Of a stretch of 64,000 nucleotides of DNA, positions 51,691-64,000 are shown piece after piece; position 1 is the first letter of the stretch; every line of letters starts with the position of its first letter. The DNA lies in assembly GCA_947179485.1 (NCBI GenBank), contig OX359246.1:33356001-33420000 (forward strand), read 5' to 3'. The notes under the pieces were generated by a model. It had not been told where the DNA came from and did no database searches. It was given only the letters and a program-made list of their open reading frames with translations. Source of the DNA: Allacma fusca. Its lineage: Eukaryota; Arthropoda; Collembola; Symphypleona; Sminthuridae. Made by a program: the position numbers and the translations under genes.

Positions 51691-52278
51691 TATAACCTGA
51701 GCTACCTTCCGAGCCATGTATCTGGAGTGCCTGTATTATACGTTTGTTTAAGGAAATATAGGCACAGCGCTGGGAAATGAAACTATAGTGGAAGAGAACA
51801 TTCACTCTACTTACGCTCTCTGCCTCACTCACTCACAGGTCTTGAGCAGAAGGAAGGGAATGTACTGAATACATTTTTCAATGCTGTGTAATAACTATCG
51901 GGTCTTTAATCCGTCTTTTGCATTGTGCGGCTTCAGAGGAACTGTTCATTAAAATAGTGAAATGCATTTTGTCTTAAAAATCAAACCATCTCCTGATTAT
52001 ATTCTGTGAGCCTCAAATGTAAAATAATGGAAGTTTAGAGAAGTTGATTTATGAAAAGTTTCTTATTTAATTTTTTTTTGTGGATTTTGTGGGAACCTGA
52101 ATAATGTAGGCTTATTGTTATATGAGCACTCATTATTAAACGAATAATATTGGGGTACCGGATCATTTAAAACATTTGTAAACTTGGGAGTTACAAAACA
52201 AGCTAAGGACGAAAACTAAATCCGATGAAAGGAGTTATAATATTAATCAACGGATTTGAAGTAATTAATTAGTGGAAT

Positions 52279-55200
52279 ATGACATCAATTATCAAATTAC
52301 AAGCCTTCTCAGGTGTGATGGGAGAAACCCCGCCATGCTATATATTGCAAGTGGATGAGTTCCGGTTCCTTTTGGACTGTGGTCTGGATGAGAGACTCAG
52401 CATGACATATATCAATGAGCTGAAGAAGTAAGATTCAAAAAAATAAATAAAATTTATAATTAGTTAAATTTATTTTATATTTAGATAAAAATAATTGGAG
52501 GAGCGGTGAGGATTCATGAAATATGATGTTTTGTTGGTGTACTTAAATTCTGGATTTAATTTTTTGCAGACATGTCAATAGGATTGATGCGGTTTTAATA
52601 TCCCATCCGGACCTGATACATTTGGGAGCGTTGCCGTACCTGGTGGGGAAATGTGGGCTGAGCTGCCCGGTGTACACGACCATCCCGGTTTTCAAAATGG
52701 GTCAAATGTTCATGTATGACTTTTACCTGTCGAAGAGAAACAATGAGAATTTCGATTTGTTTAATTTGGATGATGTGGATGCGGCATTTGACAAGATCAT
52801 CCAGCTCAAGTACAATCAGAGCATTAATCTGAAAGGTGAGAGTGGTTTACGAAACAAGAGGTTGGGGTTAAAGGTTACAATTAAGGAATTGAGGGGGTAG
52901 CTGTGATTTGAATACCTGATTCTGAATGCGGCTTTCTTTGAGAGTAACTTATTTGATTTTGATGGGGGAAATATACACTGTATTTTGGAAGTTTCGTGAG
53001 AATGAGTGGAGGAATGATACAGAGAGTGGTACTTAAACAATATTTGGATTAATTTAATTCTGTAGGAAAGGGATATGGTTTGACTATAACTCCACTTCCT
53101 GCTGGACACATGATCGGGGGCACTATTTGGAGGATAGTTAAAGTCGGGGAAGAGGATATTTACTATGCTGTGGATTATAATCATAAGAAGGAGCGTCACT
53201 TGAATGGATGTGAGCTGGACAAAATCCAAAGACCATCATTACTTATTACGGATTCCTTCAACGCCACTTATGTTCAAGCTAGGAGGAGGACGCGGGATGA
53301 GCAGCTTATGAGTAGGGGGGATTTCAATGAAATTACTATTTATTGAGTTTAATTTTCTTTAAGAATGGAAATTAGAGAGCATGTCGGTATTATACCTATT
53401 AAGACTGACTTTTGAATTTTTGCAGCGAATATCTTGCAGACCTTGAAGAACGGAGGTAATGTTCTCATTGCCGTGGATACTGCTGGGAGGGTCCTTGAGC
53501 TGGCTCATATGCTCGACCAACTTTGGAGGAATAAAGAGTCTGGGCTTGTTCAGTACTCATTAGCGTACCTTAATAATGTAGCATATAATGTTATGGAATT
53601 TGCCAAGTCTCAGGTTTGTTTATTTTACTTGAAATATGTATGTAAAGTACAAGATTATGTATTCAGTAGGCTGACATTACTCTTATAATTTTAGATTGAG
53701 TGGATGAGCGAAAAGCTCATGAGGAGCTTTGAAGGCGCTCGAAACAATCCCTTCCAATTCCGCCACGTACAGATTTGCCACAGACTGGCGGATGTCCAGA
53801 AAATACAAGGTCCCAAAGTCGTCCTCGCCAGCACTCCCGATCTTGAGAGTGGATTTTCTCGAGAATTGTTCATGCTCTGGTGTCAAGACTCGAAAAACAG
53901 CCTGATCCTAACCACTAAAACCAGCCCTGGGACACTAGCTCGTATTCTTATGGATGATCCTACACCGAAATTAATTGAAGTGGAAGTTAAGCAACGTGTA
54001 AAGTTAGAAGGACTTGAACTGGAAGAATTTTATCGGCAACAACGGGAGAAGGAATATCGCGTCAAAAAAGAAAAAAGGTATATACTAAATAAATGCCCGT
54101 CACTACGTCAGTAAATTTTTGTTATTTTTCATGAGTACTAAAAACTCTCGCAAACATTTTATTCAAAATTGTTGTGCAAAATAGTAGTGGCATGCTATGT
54201 AACTGATGTTTTTTTCTTTGGAACATGTGTCTCTTTAATTCTATTTTTTTCCTGAATTAACTTTATTCAAGGACCTCACAGTGGTTGACTTTTGACTTCT
54301 TTGACACCATCCCTATGTACAGCTTAAGTAATTGAGTAATCTGAAAATCCATAATATTACTTGAACGTGATACTCCATACTTGAATTATTATGTGCGAGT
54401 TGAAACGTGTATATGTACTTTGCATATATGATAATCCTTGGCTTGTCAAACTTGGTTTAGTAAATTGTAGAGTCAACAAAAAGATGTCTACATCCGAATT
54501 AGTCTTAAGCAGTAATAATCTAAAATTGGTAATTTAATTATTTAGTCCCGTTAGGGATTCCAAAGGAATCAGTCGCTATAATGATCATCGCATGTGACTG
54601 CAGTATGTTCCTTTGTGTGTTATGCCGTCGTTATTTTCCGTTTTGCATTTTGAATGCTCAAAGACTGAAAAATTAAGTAGGTATTTTTTCCCGTGACCTT
54701 ATGTATCACATTCTGATATTACGTGAATACAACCTGCCTTTCTAGAACCTTCATACCTTGGACTTGCTAGTAAACATGTAAAAAATTCAATTTTGACATT
54801 ATATTTTAACACGTTATTGGACAATTTGCCCTTCAAGGAAGTATTTCTTTTACCTATATTTGAACTTAAGCCAAGGCCGAACTTCTTTGACAATGTTAAG
54901 ACAAAATTCTGCTTGGATCCTTTCTGCTCTTTCTTAGTAGGCCCAATAGTTTTTTACTGAGTGCTTTGTTCTCTTATTATTGTTATATTGGCTTGATGGG
55001 AAACAGAGAAGCAATGATGGATTCAGATGACTCTGACGATTCCGACACGGAAATCAAAATCACAGGGATCTACCACGGAAATCGTGTGTCGCATGATTTA
55101 TTTATAAAGCCCGGGATGGAGCTAAAAATTGAAACTGGTCTTTTCAAATCCGCCAAAAGCAAATATCCCGTTTTTCCTTGTGTCGAAGAAAAGATCAAAT

Positions 55201-56826
55201 ATGACGAGTACGGAGAATTTATTCGGTATGATGATTCCTCCGCTGAAACTATAATGGATACAGACCCTTTATCAAAAATCAATATGAATTTTTCTTGTCT
55301 CTTTTCAGAGCTGACGACTTTGTCATTAGCGATTATGCAGTTGAGGATGTGAAGGCAGGAAATTCCCGAATACCCGGGGCAGCAGTGGGGGCTCCTGCAG
55401 GGGATCTAGAAAATGAACCTCCCACGAAGTGCCTGGTCTCAAAACAGAAACTTGCGGTAAATTGTCAAATCTGTTACATTGACTTTGAGGGAAGGTCGGA
55501 TGGCGAATCTATTCGGAAAATTGTTGAACAGGTACCAATTTGAAGTAAATATTTATATCAACTTGCTTGTCGCCAATATTGTAAAACTGTTTTAAAAATA
55601 ACAGGTGAAACCTCGTCGCTTGATTGTAACTCGTGGCCCGAAAGAGAGCACAGACGTTCTCGCTGGAGTGTGTAAACAATCTGGGGTCGGAACCAAGGTG
55701 TATACTCCATGTGTTGGTGATGTTGTGGATGTTACAACCGAAAGTCATATTTATCAGGTCATTATTATATAATTATTATTTATCTCTTCATTTTTGCATT
55801 ATTTATTGACTCTTTGAAGTATAAATTTGTATTATTTAACTTTAGGTCCGTCTGAAGGACTCACTAGTCTCCTCACTGGACATGAAACGAGGACGAGATG
55901 CTGAACTGGCTTGGATTGATGCTTATCTTCTAATGGAGGAGGAACAAATGGAAGTAGAACCAGAAATAACTGATGACGATGCTAAAATTATCAAATCAGA
56001 GCCGGAGATTAGTCAGCTAGTACCAACACTGGCGCCCATAACTGATAAGCAGGTAATATTATATTTTTGAGTTCATTTTAATTTTTATTCATTTACAGCG
56101 TTATTTAGACATTGAATATTGATAAATGTTTCATTTGCACAGATACCACCTCACCCAACAGTGTTCGTAAATGAACTAAAACTTTCGGATTTCAAGCTAG
56201 TTTTAGCACGGAACGGTATTGTCTCAGAGTTCTCGGGTGGCGTCTTGTGGTGTGCTAACGGAACTGTGGCTCTTCGACGGGTATGTATTAAAAATTGATT
56301 AATTGATTTCATTCATTTGTCAAAAGTTACCTAGTAAGGATACAGCAATTTCAAATTGCTTGAAGCTGGGTGATAACTATTGGGAAACAGACCTATTTTT
56401 GTAACTGATTTACCGCTATAATCGGTGAACCGGGATTATAAACGTATTCGGAAATATCCCTGAAATGATTTATAAATAGTTTATACCTAATTATTATAGA
56501 TAATAATACAGTTAAAAATGTCAAATTATAAGTGACCAAGTGTGATTGATAATTTTTCGATATTTTGGAAAACTTGCGATGAATCAATCACTTAAATAAT
56601 TACTGTAGGCAGCCAACACTATATGACTATACGAAACTATATGAATGAAACGACTAGTTCGTAGTCGTAGATCCTTCGACACATGCGGTTTGTACTTATA
56701 TGAAATGACCCTTCTGATTTTATTTCCTTACAGCAAGATGCAGGCAAACTCACAGTAGAAGGATGTCTCTGCGACGAGTACTACCAAATAAGAAGTTTAC
56801 TGTATGATCAGTATGCTATTCTGTAG
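52279..56826 (+). CDS. CPSF2: CPSF2 / CPSF100, cleavage and polyadenylation specificity factor subunit 2, 11 exons, 754 aa
   Basis: Exons: 52279-52427, 52570-52835, 53066-53311, 53426-53613, 53695-54077, 55007-55225, 55309-55531, 55605-55757, 55846-56052, 56143-56280, 56734-56826; all phases match. The metallo-beta-lactamase region has [20 protein letters not shown], with the degenerate Zn motif that marks catalytically inactive CPSF100. [14 protein letters not shown], the beta-CASP segment ([44 protein letters not shown]) and the C-terminal [24 protein letters not shown] and [16 protein letters not shown] are clear. Human CPSF2 is 782 aa. Role: scaffold partner of the CPSF73 nuclease in mRNA and histone pre-mRNA 3' end processing, in the nucleus. 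AATAAA hexamers lie near 56858 and 56991. Confidence 0.97.
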
Positions 56827-57267
56827 TAAATTATTGTTAGTTATTTTGTTATTTGTAATAAAAATTCGTTTTTCCTCTGGAACTGACCATGCTGTGGAAG
56901 TGTAATAATTATATTTATACTTAATTAATGTGAGTCAGTAAATAAGATTTTGTACCTAAGTGTGTCGTTTATGTAATTTTTATGATCAAATAAACTAATA
57001 CTGAATTTTTAACAGAAATTCTCTGCTTGGTTTTATTATAATCCAGTAATCTTAATTCTCGGGTTAAAAACCAGTGCTACATATGTAATATCCATGTTAT
57101 ACCTACTATTTACTTGATTTTCATATTTAAAATGTCCAACCAAACTCTAAGATAGACCTCTATATCTAATGTATAGGTAAAAACTAAAACATGAATCAAG
57201 ACAACGGGTTCAATATAAATTAAAATGTAATATTACGTTATCCCATGTAAAACAAATATCCTCTAAC

Positions 57268-60200
57268 CTAACTATCATTGGTTGTGTCGTCTGATACAGC
57301 ATCATCTGCTCCAGTCTCCTCAATATTCTCTTTAACAATTATTGTGACAGTACTTGTGTTTTCGTCTGAAGTAATGGCTGTCTCCTCTTCTTGCTCAGAA
57401 ATATCCCCTAATATAATACTCTGACTATCCCCAGGAACAACCAAACTTAAAGACATGATTCTAGCAAAATGTACATGTGAGCACATGGCCCTGTCATCAT
57501 TAGACATGGGACAGTTGCAAATAAATCTATGAAGGCACACTTCGCACTTAGCACACACGAACTTGCATCTACAAGGACTTTGCACATCAAAAACTGTGTA
57601 GGAGCAATTCTTGCTCTCATCCTTTACCAAGTACGTAAAATCATCAATAATTTGAAAGCAATCTGGAGTCATCTCTGCTGCCCAACAATGTTGTAGCTCC
57701 ATATCTTCCATTACTTTCAGTAATTTTTGGTCACCTTTGAAAATCCGCTTACTCCTAGAAAAACACCTGTCATAGCCAATCTTCAGGACGGGATCAATAC
57801 AAGAATTTAAAATTTTTGTCCCTTTAAAAGCAATGAATTTTTTTAGCTTTCCAAAGGCATAAGAGGCATGGATTGTATTAACAGGCGCGGCAACCCTATG
57901 AACTAAGTCCCAATCCCCAGCTCGAGAAATCCAATTGTCATGGAAAGACTTCCAAAATCCCGAACCTTTAGTTCCATGTTCGGATTCCAAATAATTTTTC
58001 ATCTCTTCTGAAGCTTCTTCGAAAGTTTTCACGTGACAGGCTGTTATCATAGAATTAATCAGCGAATTCAGTTTCTTTCGGGAATTAGTATCCGAAAAAT
58101 TTTCGGCAACTTCAATCCTCATCTCCCGTCTTGTCTCCTCTTCACTTAGAATCAGTTTTGGGTTACATTTAAATACAGTCGACCAGAGGTGGCAATGGTC
58201 GGATCCATTAGGAGCTTGGACAAAATTTGTATTCATTTCTCCAGTATGGGAGTGTAAGACCCGGAGGAAGACTGAAATGACGCGATCATCTACAGAGTTG
58301 GTAATTAGCCAAGCTACTGGAATAGCTTCTCTGAACTCATCTAATGCTATGACCCACATTAGTTTTAAATCCCTGGGTCGGCCTTTATGTCCATCAATGC
58401 TGACAACATCTGAGAACATTTGCATTAACTGCCGTTGCACTGGAGTCTGAATTACTAAAATAAAATCTTCCTTATGAATACGGGGATCCTTTCGACCGAA
58501 CTCAGGGACAATAGTCCCAGGGCGTTTGTACATCAGAATTGTCGGCCCAGATTCTCCGTGCTGAAGTAGGTCCTCAATGGTTGCTTTTAAATCCTCGCTG
58601 ATAATGTCCGAAGTGTAATGCGCGTCAGATTTTCTAGATTTTTTTTCGGGTGTTTCTTTAGGTAGTTGCTTATTTGGAGGATTTTTGTTAGTGTCTGTGG
58701 AACAATCTTGGATTACTTGTGAAATTTCAGAAGAACTTGACACTTGCTTAAGTACCTTCTTAGCACCAGTGCTCACATTTGTCAGCATGGGTGGACATGA
58801 TTCAGAGTCCTGAGGAGGGCTAAGCAGTGGACTTAATTTTTTTAATGTTGGGGGATCATTGGAACTGTTACGTTTCAGGGCCTTAGAAGGAGATTCGGAG
58901 TTACTTTGAGCTGATGAACTGGCCACCGGTTCCGTGACTTCACCCGGTGTGGAATTCGAAGTTTCAGTCGGAGGATTGGTTGTAGCAGTTGGATTTGATT
59001 CAATTTTTGAATCTTGTTTAGCATCTGATTTTGTATCCTGCTGGGTACCTTGCTTCACACTAGGTTTCGGGTCTTGCTTTGCTTCACTTTTATGATAAGA
59101 CTCTGAGTATTGTTTAGATTCAAGTTTAGGATCTGGTTTTGAGATTTGTTTAGATTCAGTTTTAGTTTCTGTTTTTGAATCTGCTTTAGATTCCGTTTTA
59201 AAGTCAAGTCTAGAATCTGATTTGGACTCGGATTTGTTCCGGTACCTAGGAGGTTGTTCTTCATCAGGAAATAATTTCGGTTTCCTTTCCCGAGTAGAAC
59301 GACGAATTGAACAAGCTGAAGAGGTTTCTGGTTCCGAGGGAGAACTTTCCACAATTTGTTCTTCAGGTTTCAGTTTCGGTTTTCTTCCACGCTTCCTAGC
59401 TGGCGTTGAAACTATTACAACAGCTTCGGTTTCACCAGCTATTGCCACAGAATTTTCAGGCTTTGACTCAGAATTATTTTCCTCCTGATCCTTTTTTACT
59501 TTCTTAGCTGGACTTGTACTAGTGTCATCATTGGCAGGTACCGCTTCCTTATTTAAAACTTCTGAAACCGAATTTGTATCCAATTTTGTTGAGCAATCTT
59601 TTGGATTAGGAGGACTGTCTTCAGTTTCAACTGGTTCCTGTCCAGATTTCAAATGCCATTTCTGATTTGGGCGTTGTTTTCGCTTTGGTTGCACTCTTGT
59701 TTTTGTTGCTTGACCCTGTTTTGGTGTTTCTTGATCGACAGATAACATCCCGCGCTTTTTCTCTAGACATTTTGGCTCACTTTCAGCTACTTCCTCAGAC
59801 TCGGGCGGCTCCGAAGCTGCGATTTCTTTAGGCTCGTCATCATCCACTGCTTGAATGTGAATTGTAACCACGTGAGCCTCCTCAGGTTCAATCTTGATCT
59901 CGGATGTACCATCTCCATGTCCAGACTCTGTCACAAGAGTGTTACAAGAGATTGGTGAGGGCGTCTCATCCATGCTCTGTGCCAGCTCATCATTTTCTAA
60001 ATCATCCAAGAAACTCTTGTCTGGGTTCTTCCTGTACTTATCATAAATATTACGGACAGCTCGGCGGTCCAATAATCGCAGGCCTTCGAGACGGTCTGGG
60101 TTGTGATGCAAGTATTGCACGACCTGGTTAAATGACATCCCTGAAATTCGTAAAACATTGATAATTATTTACCCAACATTTACCTCTAAAAGGTGACAAT

Positions 60201-62082
60201 ATAATACAACCCAACTTCAAATCCTTGCAGTCCTCCCTTAAACATCTTTTTTTCTCTACATCCTATGTAACACCTACCTTCTTCAAATTTCTTCAGAATA
60301 ATTTTTCTCAAAACATTATTCACCCTCAGATGAGGTATAGCTCCATTGTCCAAGGGATGACCATAGTGAGTATGGCAGATCTCACAGCGAATCTCCCCCG
60401 ACTCCAAGCTCTTGCAAAGTTTAATCCCAGCAGTACAATAGCCGTTCATCTTACAACTCCCTTGCGGCTTCATCTTTCTCTTCCTCAAACTTTGGTCCTT
60501 CATTGTAGGCTTGTAATGGCCCGACCGATGACATATCAAATACGTGACCGCTTGATCCCTAGAAACCTTTTTCGTGCCCCCTCGAAATATAAAACTGACC
60601 ATCCGCTCCCGCTCATAAGTCTCTCTCCATATCTTGAATTCTGTCGTACCAAACAAACAATTAAAAATCCGCCCTTCAAATCAACATCGAATCTAACCAA
60701 AAGATAGTCTACTACACAACTGCCAAAACCATCCCGATATATCCCCAAATAACAAACCTTTCTCCGACGAAAAACTGATAACTTCCTCATCAAAAGCAAA
60801 GTTATGAATTGTCCCCAGATGCTTCCTCAGTTCCGCAATATTCACTCCCGAGAAGGTACAGTCCGCCTCCATGCATTTGAGCTCATTCAAAGGTCTCTTA
60901 GACATTTTGACCGGCAAACTCTCCGCCCTCCCCACTTTCCCTTTCCTCTTCTTAAAGGGCATGGGCACCGGGTACTCCATATGAAAATGCTGCTCCTGCA
61001 ACTCCTCCACCTCGTACACATTCCCATCCTCATCCTGCAAAATAGGGAGCTCCTCCACAACCTGAATATCGGAGTAGTCCTCATCCGGGACAAATGTCGG
61101 CTCCTCTTGCTCACAAATATAAATAGTATTCTGATCATTATCATCCCCATCCTCCAGAACCTCACAGAGTCTCAACTGAACATTGTCCTGCTCAATGATG
61201 TCAAACTGATTATCCCCACAATTGTACACTATCAGCTGTGGGGCCTCACTCGAGCCCGTGTCAATTGTCCGGAGGAACTGAGCCGATGCAGGGGGGAGCA
61301 CTGACGGATTTCCTGTAATGCTGAACTGTGTCGGAACTGACACCAACTCAATAGTATTGACATTCTCCAGCCCACTAACACTCTGAATGGCCAAGTTTTG
61401 GATGGTGCCCACATTCTGAAATTTACAAAATATCACATCAATTCCATTCATTTCCATACAACCATCATATCACCCCCAACCGAAATCCATCCACAGAATT
61501 TCGAAATACAATAATTACAATTTAAACCCCAATATTTTTTGAACCCCAAAAATTTGAACATCAACACAAAACTTGTATTCAACCGAACATTGCTCCCACT
61601 TTCGAATTTTAAAAAATATATATTAAAATGTAATACATATTCAATTTCCTAAAAACTAAACAATTCGACACCCCACAATAATGATCAACATCAAAACTCG
61701 AATCTGTTGACACTGTCAGAGTAATTACATATATTTGATAAATTGTAAGAAATCCTTTACAGAAAAATTAATTTTTTACATTGTGAATTAGCTGACTATG
61801 ACTGGCCGGTTGTCTTTGGGGGGTCCGGGAGTTCCGGAGTAGTGTCGGAGTATTCCGGACCAATGGACCGGACAAGAGAGGGGTGACCAAGGGCTTGACA
61901 ATGCTCTGAGTTGTGGAGGTGGAGTTTCGGATCCGACGACGGAAGTCATCCACTGTGACGACCTCGACCTCATGGGAGACAGTCCCAAGGCTGGTGTCAA
62001 CAATGTCCACATAGTCCTGGGGCAAGTACTCTATCTCACCGGTGGACTCATTCACAAGAACTGCTTTCAATTCAGTGGACAT
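57268..62082 (-). CDS. Domesticated MULE-type transposase with C2H2 and SWIM-like zinc motifs, 4 exons, 1398 aa
   Basis: Exons in transcript order: 62082-61780, 61415-60758, 60640-60278, 60140-57268; phases match. Residues 1-255 are acidic and Ser/Thr-rich with no known domain. A KKRKGK nuclear signal (about 256-261) precedes a single C2H2 finger C282-x4-C287-x12-H300-x4-H305. Exon 3 encodes a Cys/His DNA-binding-like module (ICHRSGHYKP ... CEICHTHYGHPL) typical of animal MULE-derived proteins. A long low-complexity region follows (about 500-940), with Lys/Ser/Asp repeats at about 742-832. A transposase core starts at about 948 with VVSIDGHKGRPRDLKLMWV near 1021. A SWIM-like zinc motif lies at about 1298-1330 (CRCKFVCAKCEVC ... 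CNCPMS ... CSHVHF). No TIRs flank the gene and it has introns, so it looks domesticated. Likely a nuclear DNA-binding protein; its function is unknown. Confidence 0.8.
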
Positions 62083-63598
62083 GATTTAGTCTCAGAGATA
62101 AATGGACAACTTGGTCAATTTTCAAAAGCACTGAGCTAAAACTTGCCAACGAACAGCACACATCGGATCTCTTGCTCTTCTTATGAGGATTTTGCATTTT
62201 CGTACCTACACATACTACACAGTACACACTTCTACTTTATTCATCTATATTTCCTATCCTGTGTATTTTTATGGGCTTTCTTACTTACTACTCACAGCAG
62301 AAGAGCACAGAACACAGCATAACACATCAGCGGAGTGCGCGTCTTTGGGGGTCGTTCACACAAAATCTTAAGGGCGGGCTACTATTTTGCCCCCTGGAAT
62401 TTTTGAAAATTTTTAAAAATAAAAAATAATTACAGGAACGTTTTAGAAATTGTATGTCTGGAAGTGTTTCAGAAGAAGTATTCAGTAATATTAAAATTAA
62501 CACCTGAAAAACAAACTCCGCACTTGCGAAGATCTGCACAGCCCCTTTCAGAACACCATGGGAATGAACGGGAAGGAGCAGGAGCATATGAGTACATAAG
62601 TGTAATTATACGCAAACGCGTGTGTGTGGCAATGCTATAGTTATTATGTGAAAGCACGTATTAAAAGGCTTTAACTCAGGGAGCTTGTACAAAATTGTGA
62701 TGGGGCAAAATTTTATTTTGTGAGGTCAGAGACTTGAGTGAGGAATGGGAGTCAATAATTTTGGTGACGGTGTCTTTTGTTTATAGTATCATTAATTTAC
62801 ATGTTATTATAAGCGTCATAACATAACAGAATTTAAGGCGTTGATTTCGGTGTTAATTAAATGGGGATGCAAATGTAATCTGCTCATCACACTTGATGAG
62901 TTGCTTCGTGTGAAGTTACTGATGATGCTGGGTATATAAGAACAAAATGCATTGGTGCATCCTTATCTACAATCGTGATGTTCCAGCTTAGGTAGGAAAT
63001 TAATGTTGGAGCAACACGGGGTTTAAATGAAGGCGGTTCCAGTATTGATGTAGTTGCAGGGTGTCAAATAGATGGGAGGTAATATTATTTGTGAAGATTT
63101 TGACACGCTGGAGCAGAGCTGTCCAAATGAAATGGCCTTCCTTCTGAGGGAATCCTGCAGGCCTACAAAGGCCAGTTTTAAAAAAACTGCCTCCATTCTG
63201 TCTAAAAATGAATGAAATCTTTAAAATTATTTGCCTTCCTCGAAAATAGCCTTCCTTCATCTCGAGCCTTCATTTATTTCAAAATTTTAGAAATGATATC
63301 AAAACTTCGATGTATTTTAAAAACGAAGTAGTTTTGATTAACAGTGTCGTCACATATGAGTGTGATGAATGAAATCTTGTACAAATATTTATCAACATTC
63401 ACATTTCTGTCTTGTATTTTACGCATGAGGCCTTTCCTTAACTTTCTCTAATTCAGTGTATATTCCGTATTCCTTGAATTGGCTGAAAAAAAGGTCCGCC
63501 GCTTTCAATAAAACCTTATTTTAAGACTAGCCTTCGAAGTTTGAAGGCTGGACTTGTCTGTGCTGAGTGACTGAAGATGTGGAATTGAGAATCAGATC
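62083..63598. other. Upstream region of the MULE-derived gene and intergenic
   Basis: It should contain the promoter of the minus-strand gene. No second gene starts here with any support. A short open frame at 63000-63260 (-) is not protein-like. An AGCCTTCGAA/TTGAAGGCT palindrome lies at about 63529-63550. Confidence 0.45.
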
Positions 63599-64000
63599 TA
63601 GTGCCCCGCATGGGTACAAAAATGTTGTACCTGTACCTGAATCATGGGTACATGGATTTTTTGAACCTGTACCCGTACCTGTACCTGAATACCTAGGTTC
63701 AATTTTCCTGAACCTGTACCTGTACTCAAACTAAATCAGGAGTACCTGTACCTGAAAAGTACCTGTACCCGGGTATATTTTAAAAGTACCTGAACCTACC
63801 CGGGTATTTTTGATTGTACTAATTTAAAGGATTACCAAAGATATTGCACGAAATAAAAAATTAAAATATCTGCGACCAAGGCATTTTGACTATCAAAATT
63901 TATTTATCATATCAGATTTATTTTTATTTTTTATTCTTCAAAAGCATGACTAAGTACTGGAATTATTAGTAGTTATAAATGATTACATAAAGGTTGAAAA
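63599..64000. mobile_element. One end of a hAT-like element, cut by the window edge
   Basis: AGTGCCCCGCATGGGTAC is followed by about 180 bases of dense GTACCTG/CCTGTACC and CCCGGGTA motifs. Such GTACC-rich subterminal arrays after a (C)AGTGCCC-type end are common in animal hAT elements. The other end and the target duplication are outside the window, so this is tentative. Confidence 0.5.

Noticed and set aside
59055..59354. Alternative minus-strand frame inside the transposase gene
   Set aside because: A shadow of the Lys/Ser repeat region; repeats keep several frames open.
63000..63260. 86-codon open frame (-)
   Set aside because: No family likeness. It includes GGCCT/AGGCC palindromic repeats, more likely transposon debris.

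Overview
The window reads as an AT-rich animal nuclear genome, with many short GT-AG introns, no operons and abundant non-autonomous DNA transposons. The gene set is a Neverland-type sterol 7,8-desaturase for ecdysteroid synthesis, an insect-style gustatory-like receptor, CaMKIV, HPS3, CPSF100, CRAL-TRIO proteins and a MULE-derived zinc-finger protein. This points to an arthropod. A springtail or another non-insect hexapod is my guess, but the sequence alone does not prove it. All exon models below were built by hand from splice sites, phase continuity and family resemblance.

Layout. 0-4.2 kb: a possible terminal exon on the minus strand, a 1.0 kb TIR element with TA target duplication, then a seven-exon CRAL-TRIO (Sec14-like) gene (+). 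4.4-7.1 kb: a decayed neverland copy that has lost exons 2-4. A repeat sits in the gap, and that repeat itself carries a 391 bp hAT-type MITE. 7.7-9.9 kb: a nine-exon CaMKIV-like kinase (-). 12.7-14.6 kb: a TIR-bounded composite repeat holding a second copy of the repeat found in the pseudogene. 15.5 kb: a 119 aa ORF with a faint resemblance to the S1 self-incompatibility fold. 17.2-19.1 kb: the intact six-exon neverland gene (-). 19.4-25 kb: gene-poor, with non-LTR debris, a fold-back element and a 108 bp hairpin. 25.1-26.2 kb: a secreted protein containing only the C-terminal part of a CRAL-TRIO fold (+). 28.4-30.4 kb: a 1.94 kb hAT element with a perfect 8 bp target duplication and an unrelated, interrupted coding fragment. 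34.2-37.0 kb: a gustatory-receptor-like gene (+). 38.1-43.5 kb: HPS3 (-). 43.6-52.2 kb: gene-poor, with a 26 bp minisatellite and a 1.0 kb hAT-like MITE. 52.3-56.8 kb: CPSF2/CPSF100 (+). 57.3-62.1 kb: a four-exon domesticated MULE transposase gene with C2H2 and SWIM-like zinc motifs (-). 63.6 kb to the end: one end of a further hAT-like element.

The genes are unrelated neighbours rather than a pathway. Neverland acts in sterol/ecdysteroid synthesis, CaMKIV in calcium signalling, HPS3 in lysosome-related organelle biogenesis, CPSF100 in mRNA 3' processing, and the CRAL-TRIO proteins in lipid binding. The most unusual features are the neverland gene/pseudogene pair with its nested insertions, the domesticated transposase gene, the secreted half CRAL-TRIO protein and the S1-like ORF.
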